From: Lepidurus packardi
Lineage: Eukaryota; Arthropoda; Branchiopoda; Notostraca; Triopsidae
Reading direction: 5' to 3'
DNA: 64,000 nt
NCBI GenBank assembly: GCA_023053545.1
Contig: JAKZAN010000105.1
Coordinates: forward strand, 1-64,000
Shown here piece after piece: positions 52,001 through 61,319 of this stretch. Made by a program: the position numbers and the translations under genes. How positions within the stretch are numbered: position 1 is the stretch's first letter; the number at the start of each line of letters is the position of its first letter. Under the pieces are notes generated by a model. The model worked only from the letters and a program-made list of their open reading frames with translations, ran no database searches and was not told where the DNA came from.

Positions 52001-52098
52001 AAGAGCTGGGGCGTACGCGTCAGAGGAAGGTGGTGAACTACAGCGACGAGACCTACCTGGACAACGATTACGAAGAGGGGGAGGCATTCATGTGCTGA
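49052..52098 (+). CDS. SWI/SNF-type chromatin remodelling ATPase (BRG1/STH1/SNF2 subfamily)
   Basis: Exons 49052-49313, 49374-51940 and 51979-52098 (introns 60 and 38 nt) give 982 residues ending in TGA. The long basic helical N-terminal part resembles QLQ/HSA regions. The ATPase core has [28 protein letters not shown] (Walker A), DEGHRMKN (Walker B), [17 protein letters not shown], then [26 protein letters not shown] and [12 protein letters not shown]. Glu codons TAA and TAG fall at the invariant Glu of A-ELWALLNF and in [11 protein letters not shown], and two consecutive TAG codons give TNTRIEEQILERA. The C-terminal piece [12 protein letters not shown] matches the SnAC-type tail (RKRKEVxYSD). 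No bromodomain follows, so it is shorter than animal BRG1. It remodels nucleosomes in the nucleus. Confidence 0.95.
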
Positions 52099-52323
52099 CG
52101 GATTTATAGTTAGGTGATATTTAAGATTAGACTGAGTTTAGAGTGTTGGGTGGTAGATGGAACACATAGGGAGAAAGGACGTGATTCGAAAGTAGATAAG
52201 CTCAGACATATTTTGAAAAACAGTTATACGGGAGCAGGCACCCAGCCAGCACATGCACTCCCACATCGGTATCCCACCTATTATCTATATACTATACTCT
52301 AACACAATACTCCTCCCACATTC

Positions 52324-53298
52324 ATGGAAATAGAAGCCCAGCACCCTCCCGAGGCACTCCTCAACCCCTCCTACTCCCTCTCCGACCTCCAGGTCGACAC
52401 CCTCTTCTTCCGCGTCTACTAAGACATTCGCGACTGGACCAACATCATCATCGTGTACAATCTCATCAAGTTCGTGGCTCTTACTATCTTCTCTGCTGTC
52501 TACTACTCTTCCCACTCCTTTGATGACTTCTTCGATGGCATCATAGCTGCGCAGGTCGCCTCTCTCTTCATTTTCTGCGCACGAGTGTCCCTGCGTTCAG
52601 CCATACTTAACATAAGCAACGTCATCAGCATCGCATAAACCCTTGGACACGCCACGCATATGCCAGCCCAATCTAATTAGTCAGTAGCATTGAGCAGCCC
52701 TAAGAATGTTGCGTCCCTGGTGTCGCCCATCTTCGACTTTTCGATGGGCGACCAGAATCCCACTGAAGAAGCTCAAAGGGTAATGATACGGCAACTGACT
52801 CCCATCGTCCGCAACTGCTTCTTCTAGTACGAGCGGGCTGCCAAGACGTTTCAGGCCACCGGGAATGCAGCTTCCATGGCCACCCTACTGTTCTTCATGA
52901 TCGGACTCGGCATCTACCAGAGCACTCCCTAACTCCGAACATTCATCATCATTTTCATCGTGTTTGAGGGAATCGCGCAGATCGAATTCCTCCTTTACGG
53001 GCTGTTGTGCGCACTAACGCCCCTCATTTGTCTTGGGATGTGCATCTATATCGTGGTTAAGCGTCCGAAGTCAGCCAAGCAATACTCGGAATCTCTTGCG
53101 CCTGTGAAGTATCACCCCAATATGTAACTGCAGGGGGATCCGGAGTGCACGATCTGCTACCAGAACTACGCGCTGGACGACAACATCGTGGCGCTGGGGT
53201 GTCCGCAGAAACACACTTTCCACGAGTTCTGCATCAAGAACTGGTTCAAAGTGGGGTCGACGTGTCCTCTGTGCAGACACAACTTCTCTGACTATTGA
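52324..53298 (+). CDS. Multi-pass membrane RING-H2 protein, probable E3 ubiquitin ligase
   Basis: ATG at 52324 to TGA 53296-53298 gives 324 residues without an intron. Four to five hydrophobic segments fill the first ~250 residues (for example FVALTIFSAVYY, MATLLFFMIGLGIY and the long FIIIFIVFEGIAQIEFLLYG region). The C-terminus carries a RING-H2 domain: CTICYQNYALDD, then GCPQKHTFHEFCIKNWF, then CPLC, the C3H2C3 pattern. Proteins of this shape ubiquitinate membrane proteins in the ER or endosomes, like TMEM129/RNF-type ligases. The exact orthologue is not clear. It sits tandem after the SNF2 gene. Confidence 0.85.
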
Positions 53299-53622
53299 AA
53301 CTAAGGGTCAGGGGAGTAGGGACAACACCGAGCGTACAATTGACCTTGAGTATTACTCGTCCACCTATCTATATTATTTGCATAATCAACTATACTTCTC
53401 ATGTTAGATATTATGGATGCATTGTTATTAGTTCATATTGACTGATTCGTAATTCTGACACTCTCTCATTTTGCTTAGTTCGGCACGATTCAGAGTCTCT
53501 TCCATAGCATATCAGCACACATCAAGTTAAATTAAGTGAACTCTTCATTGCCCTTTTGCCTCGCCAGGCCTTAGCTCCACGACCGTCTATCTGCTCATCT
53601 GTGGGTATCCATAACTAAAAAA
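53299..53622. other. Convergent intergenic region
   Basis: About 320 bases between two convergent genes are A/T-rich in the first half. No frame, repeat or RNA gene is recognisable. Confidence 0.45.
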
Positions 53623-53781
53623 TCAACCGAATAGCGTGACTTACTAGACAAGTGTCGCCAAGGCAACGAGTCCTGTTGCTGGAAACAGGAGTCTGGAAGG
53701 CTTGAACTTCGTGAGGTTTTTGTTGCGTGCGGCCCGTAGAGGGTCTCGTTCGTTGAAGAAAGTGTAGTCAGACCACTTCAT
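53623..53781 (-). CDS. Very small membrane-anchored protein
   Basis: ATG at 53781 to TGA 53623-53625 gives 52 residues starting MKWSDYTFFNERDPLRAARN, with a basic middle and one hydrophobic stretch near the C-terminus (LFPATGLVALATLV). The earlier in-frame starts would overlap the 3' end of the FHA gene, so I prefer 53781. The size, positively charged region and single span are like accessory subunits of mitochondrial respiratory complexes, but no family is recognised. The frame is short, so a non-coding alternative remains possible. Confidence 0.4.
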
Positions 53782-53857
53782 GGCTATGCTATATTTACAT
53801 ATTATAGCAGAACAAATCGTGAAACCAAGAATAAAAGTAGTATGATGCACGCAGAAT

Positions 53858-55081
53858 TCATTGAAAAACGCCACATAGGCCTTGTAGCTTCTTCATGAAA
53901 GCACTGTTCTCCACCCGTTCCACCCGTACCACTGTGTTCCCGCACTGGTACTCTGCCTTCTCCCTCCGCAGTCCTTCATGATTCTTTGGCGTCAGCTGTA
54001 CCAACGTTCCGAACTTAGACTCCAAGTCTTCAACATAGTACCTTCCGCTTTCTTCCTCCAACACGATCCTGCAATGGTTGCGAGAAGTGGTCAGTTCACT
54101 TAAATTCACATCGCATGTGGACCCTCTGCCTATCACAAACTCATCCTTGGCCTCGAAACTTAGCATGTAGATCTCATCAGGCTCCTCCTACAGTTCCAGA
54201 ATGCAGTATTTTTCGAGGGGCAGCATTCGGCTTTCGGACTCTGCTGAGAATACGATGGCCATCAAGTAGTTGAACTCGAAGTAGCAGCCACAAACTTCGC
54301 ATTTGCTGCCCTTCTTGCTTAACATGAACATGTGCTTTGACTTCAGCACTGAACGCTTTATCCGAGGTCCGATCCATTTACGTAAGCACTAGAAGTGAAT
54401 GTGTTTGGAAGTTCCCGAACAACCGCACACGCTGATGATCGGGTTCAGACTGTTCGTACTCTGCGAAAGGCAGAATCGGCATGCAGGTATGCTGTCCCTC
54501 GCCTATTCGGGTATATACATGGAGTCGAGGGACACTTTGAGATTGGGGTCTCTTGCGGGTTCGTGGTGCGTGGTGGAAACAGTGAGGTCACTATAGTGGC
54601 GACTCGTAGGCGAGATCTTCCTGCCGAGCTTGAGAACTTTGATATGCTTTTTGCCAATTTTGAGAAGTGCCCCGGAAGTGAGCATGCATCTATTTTTGAG
54701 TTTTAGGTCTGTGGGCACTACCCAATAGACCGGACAGGGCGGTTGTTATTATTTTTTCGCAGCTGGGGAGGAAGTTTCTCGTAAATCGTAACTATCTGCA
54801 GCAACCCAAAAAGCGAGGGTCGAGTAAGCAAAATGTTTGGTACCTTACCGAAATTAGATATGCATCAGGGGGGTCCAGACGGACTTCGGGGACTCCCAGT
54901 CAAAGGAATTCAGGTTCCCAAATAGTTTGGGCTCATGCGTATTTTTATTTAAGGCAAGAACGCAGTTTTTCTTGACCGAACAGGTGAAGGTTAAGATGGA
55001 TTGGGGGTCTTCGCGGTCGTAGAGTTGGAGGTGCGGCTGCTTGACCCAGGTGCTGACAGCCAGGTTGAGTTTGAAGTCCAT
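53858..55081 (-). CDS. RING-CH (MARCH-type) plus FHA domain protein
   Basis: ATG at 55081 to TGA 53858-53860 gives up to 407 residues in one frame. An N-terminal domain of unknown type is followed by a RING-CH zinc finger: CRFCLSQSTN, CGCSGTSKHIHFECLRKW and later CEVCGCYF, the C4HC3 pattern of membrane-associated RING-CH E3 ligases. The C-terminal ~100 residues form an FHA domain with FVIGRGSTCDVNL (Gly-Arg-Gly contacts), TTSRNHCRI (Ser-Arg-x-His) and YYVEDLESKFGTLV. FHA binds phosphothreonine, RING-CH recruits E2, so this could be a phosphorylation-guided ubiquitin ligase. No membrane span is seen, unlike animal MARCH proteins. A possible frame-neutral intron lies near 54790-54845 (a GTAAG donor and a TGCAGATAG acceptor), so the exact length is uncertain. 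Confidence 0.75.
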
Positions 55082-55261
55082 GGGTTGTGGAGTGGTAAGC
55101 AAAGGACAGCTTAGTAAATTTATAGGCAATACTCTAGTCTGGACTGTAAAGTCAGTCCTTTAAGTCTAATATCTGATACCGATAGTTTTGTTCCACGGAT
55201 GTGATCAATTCTGAGCCTACTCCATAAAGTGGCTAAAATATAAATTACAGACTTCGTGCTT

Positions 55262-56085
55262 TCAAGCATGATGCCCTTCGAGTGTTCGCTCTTGTCTGAT
55301 CACATTTACGGAACACTAGTTGCACGACCTCAGGATTCTCCCCAGCTCGTCTTTTATGTCCCTTCGAGCCCTCTACAGTTGGTTACGCAGGTTCTCCTCA
55401 TACTTCTGTCGCATCATTAACATGCTTGTCTTGAGTCTCCGGATTTATTCTTCCTTGGCTAACAGCTCTTGATTGTTCACCACTGGGGCAGGCGGAGGAG
55501 GAGGCGGCACAACCATTATCTTCATCCTGAACTCATTGATCTCTCTGGTGAGACTGTCGCGTTCTTGGTTAAAACTAAGACGCTCTTCAGTGATTTGGCT
55601 TCTGAGGCGCTGGATTTCTTGGGAGAGTCGGTTGTTCTGAGAGGTTAAGAGAGGGAGTTACTTCTTCTTCCTTGAGACGATGCATATTTTCGAATTGAGA
55701 GATGGAGTCTTTTAGTCGCCTGATCTCCTTCTCGTAGTTTTCAGTGAGCGACGATATCTGCATCTGGATGTTGACCTTTTTGTCCTCCTTGAGTTTGTTA
55801 TTCTCGTCTGTGAGCAGCGCCACTTGTCTTTCCAGCTATTGGATGCGTATTTTGTATTGGGCAGTGTCTTATTTGGGCCTGACTTCGAGTCTGAGACTTT
55901 CGACCTCGGCGAGGAGGCTCTGGTTTCGGGAGTAGATTTGATTATAGTTTTGCTGGAAGGTGATGAAGGAGAATGGTGTTTACCCAGAAGTAGTAGAGTT
56001 GTGGGCACTTGGTCTGCAGGTGGGAGAGTACTTCGTTGGTGTTGCTGCAGTCGATCCTGCAGCGATGTGAGCTCATGTCTTGCAT
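55262..56085 (-). CDS. Coiled-coil protein with proline-rich hinge
   Basis: Exons 56085-55984, 55952-55662 and 55636-55262 (introns 31 and 25 nt, both phase 0) give 255 residues ending in TGA. The short N-terminal part contains four Cys and two His (CRIDCSNTNEVLSHLQTKCP), possibly a small zinc-binding start, then a long coiled coil rich in Leu/Glu/Asn. A hinge VVPPPPPAP interrupts it at about residue 175, and a second coiled coil follows with a Cys-containing end. A longer start at 56154 is in frame but adds a basic stretch. The pattern resembles cytoskeletal or centriolar coiled-coil proteins; none is recognised. Confidence 0.65.
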
Positions 56086-56203
56086 CCCGATGCGTACTTT
56101 TAATACGTTAAATGATTTAAAATGTTTGAATGCCTTTTTATGAAAAAAGGGCATGCACGTTTTGATAGAATCTCTTCCTTAACATATTGCAATACCCTCA
56201 ACG

Positions 56204-59200
56204 TCATTCTCCCTAGACTTTGTTAGCCTGGTCGGGTGTGGTCTCCCGCGCGTTGCCCCCTCCTTTTTGCTTGGGTTTGGGTTTCGGCGATTTCGTCACC
56301 ACCGTGTAATCCTCGTTCAGCTTTTGCTTCAGCTCTATCAGTCATATGAAATACGTCAAAACACAACTTTACCTTATTTCTTGCTGATGCTCCTCTTGTT
56401 CTTCTCTTCCAACACCTCCCTGAACCTCTTTTCCAGGAGATTCCTGTCGTTGGGCAGCTTCAAATATGCTATCAGTCCTCTCAGGGTATTCTCATCAGCT
56501 AAGTTTGTCAAAATTTAGGAGTAAGCAGAAAGAGTCTCGTACCTTTGGACAAGTCACCGTAATGGTCGATCAGCTTTGAAGTATGGGGGTCTTCCTTCAG
56601 CAACGATCGTATATCAACTTCTTTGGCTTATTCGAACTAGTTTTTCTCTTCTCCCTTCAGGATTTCGTTGACCTCTTGGCCAGAAACTGCACCGTCCTTA
56701 ATTTTGCTGGCTATCTTGTTGAAGATGCTCTTGTGTTTGAGGGAGGCTCTGAGCAAACACTGGCAGAACTCTCTGTAGTCCAGGCCCACATGGTAATCTT
56801 TGGAGAAGTGTTTGTCTCTTGTGAGACTCTTGAAGATGAGTGCGAGTTCCTTGCCGTCCAGAATGGCAGGAGTAAGTCTGAAACCTAGATTAAAGAAGTA
56901 CCAGCTCTCGAAGATGACTTAGTTGTTAGCTTTCTTCTCGGTCAGGCTCACGTAAGTAGATTTGATTAGGAACTAAAACAAGGCTTTGAGGATACTCTCG
57001 TTCTGGGCCAGGGCTGCCTGCACCCCTGGGGAATTATACAGTTCGTTGATCTGCTCGTTGACTTTGAGTCGTTCCTGCTTGATTTTCTCGTCCTCTTCAT
57101 GGATTTTCTGCTTCAATTTTTTCATCATCTCGTCCTTATGCTTGCGGTCTTCTTCCTCCTTCTTCTTGCGCTATTCCTCGGTTGTCGCTTTGGTCTTGAG
57201 CTCCGTCTGCAGCTTTTCAATCTGCTTGGAGTTGAACTCGTTAAACTTCTTCTTGGCCTCTTCCTTGGTCTGCTTCTCCTTGTCACGTTGTTCTTCTTCC
57301 TTCTTCTTTTTCTCTTCTTCCTCATCCTTTTTCTTGTTCTACAGCTTCGACTTCTGTTCGGACAAGTACCTTTCCTTCTATCCCTTGACCTTCTTCAGCT
57401 TCTCCTCCTCTTTACGCTTCTTCTCCTCCTTCTCTTCCCTGGTCTCCTCCTCCTCTTTCTTCTTCTTTTCCTCGAGTTGTTTCTTCATCTCATCCAGTTC
57501 CTTCTTCCTCTCGAGTCTCTTCTTCTCGCGTTCCTCGTCGGCCTTCCTCTCCTCTTCGGTCTGCCTCTGCTTCTGCTTGAGTATGTCGTTTACAATTTTA
57601 GTCTCTACAGGATGATGTTAGGATTAGGGATTTACTGTCAATGTTATCTCTGCCGTTCTCGATGGCGGTGAGGATGTCGTCGACCACGTAGGCGACCTGT
57701 TCGCCTAACAGCTTATCCTTATAAGACAGGTAGGATATTCCCAGCTTCATCCCGAAACTCAGTGTCTTCTTCTCCATCCTAAATTCCCATAATTCCAATA
57801 TAGGATAGCTAGATTGATTTCTGTTACATTTTCTCGATTTGCGGGACTGGCTTTTTGTCAGGCTGTGATGCTGTCAGAGCGCGAAGCTTATTTTCAGGCA
57901 ACAGGGTGGTTTTATCACTCTTCTCCAGCAATTTCGACTGCACATTCACGAAAACGTTGGGTCTCGCCTTGCATTTTGTAGTTCTCGTCGAAATTAGCTC
58001 AAGAACATGGAAGTTCAGCGCGTTAAACATAATGTCATCCATGATCTCGATGCACTCGCAGTAGGATTGCTTGATACCCATAAAATTGGCAGTCTTCACG
58101 GTCGGCTAGAAACCCATGTTCTTTTCCGTGACCTTCTTGTACCCTTCTGGCAGAATCATGTTCGGGTCCAGATCTAGCTTACGGTTGAACTCCTTAATGA
58201 CTTCGGATTAGTTGAAATAGGCTGTATCGGGGTCGTCGAACAAGGCAGTGTTTTCACCCTTCTACTCGACAACAGATCGCAAGTACTTGAAGAAAGACTC
58301 CAAGATCTGCGCAGGCATCAAATTCTTCAATTCCTTTTTCTCGGAAATCACTTTGTTATCCGTCTTGATAGTGACTGTGTGAGGTCGGCAGTAAACCGTG
58401 AGTGCGAACTGCACCAAGTATTGCTGGAACCCATTGAAGTCCAGCTCTATGGTCTCTCTCTTCTTCAGTACTTTCATATTTAGCTACCTGATCAGAGCCT
58501 GGTTCTCATTGAGGTCGGTCAGGAAGAACAGTTTGTAGTCTTTAAGCAGTTTGATCGTCTCGATGGCAGAAATGGTTTAGCAACGCTGCATTTGCTGGTC
58601 GAAGTTGACTGCGTTCTTTGTTGTGAATCCAGTAGTCGTGTACTTGAGGAACAACTGCCTGATAACTTTGTGGTACTTCTTGAGGATGACTTCGATGAAC
58701 TCCATATCTCTGGGCTCCATGAGGTCCATGTCGATCACTTCTACTTCTTTGGCATCCTTTTTGGCTTCGAGCCTCTTCTCCCAGTAGCCATCCTCCATGA
58801 GCTGTGCCTCGCCGCCGAAACCCCTCATGAACTTAATCTTCTCCATCTCTTTCTTGACCTGCAGCTTCTTCTTTTCTTCCTCCAATACCTTCAGCTCTGA
58901 TTCTTTTTATTGGCGTTTCTTTTTTTCCTGGACAGAGTCGTGCAGAGACTAGAGATGCTTCATAACACTATCTGGGGCTGTCACTCGAGTTGGTATCCGC
59001 GACTTCACCGACTACCTCAGCGCTTGGGAATCGTTCATAACCTTGACGGACTCACTTGCCCTTTTCTCTTTGTTAGTGGTATTCTGTGTTTCTTCGATTT
59101 CCTTCTGGTTTCCATACATGCCGATGAGCTGGTTGATGCCGCGGTGTCCCTGCTTGTTGAACTGCTTGACCTGCAGACTCGTAGCCACGATGTAGTTTTT

Positions 59201-61220
59201 GAGCCTGTCGTTGATTTCTTGTTTGCCCAGAAGGATTATCTTTCGAATCAACTCGATAATCATATTCCTCATTTGGGCTCCGATGATCTCACTTTCAGCT
59301 TAGTTGGACAGCATCTTCGCAGCCGGCCCTCTTCGATTGCTTGACTGTATCGCTCCCCTCTCCACCGGCTTCTTGTTCTTCTCAGAAGCATAGAAAACAG
59401 ACAGCAACGACTTCACCACTCTCGCCACAAAGTCCACAACCTCCACCCCATATCTCTGCACGATCTTCAGAATCACTGTGGGACAGAGGGTATTGGCGAT
59501 ACTCTCTTGCATGTATCTGAGTGCCACTTCGCCCAAGCTGATCGCATTTCTCACGTCCAAACCTTGAGCATTAACCACAGCAGTCATGAAGGCGTAGTCG
59601 AATATTTGGAGACCACCTTCGATTTTGGAGTAGCTCTAAATGAGGTAATTGAGGGGAATGCTGGGGAATCTGCGACAGGTGTCCAGGAAATTCTCGAGCA
59701 GGAACATCCGAAAGTCTTAGTTGTGTAGGACTTGGGTGAGGATGTTGGCAATCAGGTTGTACACTAGTTTGGCGGAAGGATTCTTGTTATCGGCCAGAGA
59801 CACAAGCAGGTTGAACAGTTCAGTGGTCATACTATAGAACTCACCTGCCGGTCTTCCTTTCCACTCTCGTTTCAAACAGTTGATCAGTCTTCCATAAACT
59901 TCGTCATCGTTCTCAACCAGCTCAGGCATCGCGAGCCAGATCTGAGAAATGAACCTGAGAGAGGAGAGTCTCTGAGTTATCTTTTCAGATTCGATTGTGT
60001 CCAGCCCCTGCAGCGCTAAGTCAATCCACTCACTCAGCACTCCTGTTGCTTCCAGGATGTCTCTGATTTCCGACTCTGCGAAACATTTAAGAAGTGCTGA
60101 ACTGGTGGAGAGCAGATCGCTGACCTCCTGAAATTGAGCCTTATAGTGTTTGGTTATGAACTCTGCGAAGTCGTCGCTAGCTATCTTGATAATCAGGTTG
60201 CCGAACTCTGAACCCAGCTTCGGATGCCTTTTGACTCCCAGAATTACCGTTAATAACCCTTTGCCCTAGCCGATGAACCAATCATAGACATCCAGACTCC
60301 CGAAGACATCCATCGTGAGGAGAGCTACCTATTCACTTTTGCTGACAAATCCAGGCTTGATAGCGTAGAGGCTAAATGACTCGCTCTTCTTATCTTCTCT
60401 AATGAGACTCTTAAGCTTAGGTAGATGAGCTTTGAGACTTTGGTAGAACTTAATTATAGGTGCGAAGTCATTCTTGAGTCCTTTGGCTATAACATGTGCT
60501 AAGTATTTATTCTGGTTGGTGAAGAGTCCCAACACTTCGGTGGGCGGCAGGTTCAGCGATTGGCACAGAAGTAGCAGCAGGAACTCAAGGGAAGTGTCGG
60601 CTGTGTTGGGGTTCTTCTTAGTATCGAATTTCGTGATGTCAATAGAGTCGTTTTTCTGCTGCTGGACGGGTTGTTATTTGGTGGTTTTGTCGAGAGCTTT
60701 GGACGGATTCTTTTTGATGGCTGAAGGTTGCTGGGCTCCAGCTGCAGGGATCGCAACAGCTGAGGAGTCAATAGAATACTTTTAGGAGAGTTGCTTCATG
60801 ACTTCGACGATCATCTCATTGTCTCCAGCTACTATGAGGTCTTTGATTTGGGGATCGAAATCCATCCGGAGTGCAGGAAAGGATGCCCTGTGTGTTGCCA
60901 ATGTCACAATGAATTAGGAAAATACCAAATATTATTCCAGTTTTGAGCTTTGAGGGCGGGGGTGCTGCCGTCCTTGACTCCCTCGATAGCTGCTGGAATT
61001 GTTTAATTATGGGACTTGAGCACAAGTCTGATGGTTTTGGCGACGAGGAAGCCGTTCTCGGTCTGGACTGAGTGGGTCGGCGAGAGTTACACTTTGTTCT
61101 TGTCGATGGATTTGCCTGGGACGGAGTTTGGAGGTGTTAGGGGGTGGGTTTACCTTCATTAGGAATGGCTTTGAGCGCGACCAGCCATTTATAGACTGAG
61201 TCAGTAAGGTGGACAACCAT
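56204..61220 (-). CDS. Large CH-domain protein with helical-repeat, EF-hand-like and charged coiled-coil regions
   Basis: Exons 61220-61154, 61115-60926, 60887-57828, 57778-57636, 57604-56543, 56498-56373 and 56334-56204 give 1,592 residues ending in TGA, with introns of 38, 38, 49, 31, 44 and 38 nt. The start MVVHLTDSVYKWLVALKAIP and the later NWNNIWASFPALRMDFDPQIKDL fit a CH-type (SPEF1/CLAMP-like) microtubule-binding domain. A helical-repeat region of about 450 residues (LFNLLVSLADNKNP and similar) follows, then a region with an EF-hand-like shape, a Lys/Glu-rich charged coiled coil of some 200 residues, a second such region (LDYREFCQCLLRASLKHKSI) and a basic tail. The exon junction at 57828/57778 joins what could be read as two genes; a frame-restoring GT-AG intron and no stop between them favour a single gene. 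I infer an axonemal/basal-body protein. Confidence 0.65.
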
Positions 61221-61319
61221 GGAGTGGGGTGTTAGTTGCGATAGGCCAAGTATTATAATTATATCCGGTGTCAGGATGAATTAGCAATATCCCATCCCAT
61301 AGTACAATTGTGTAAAACA

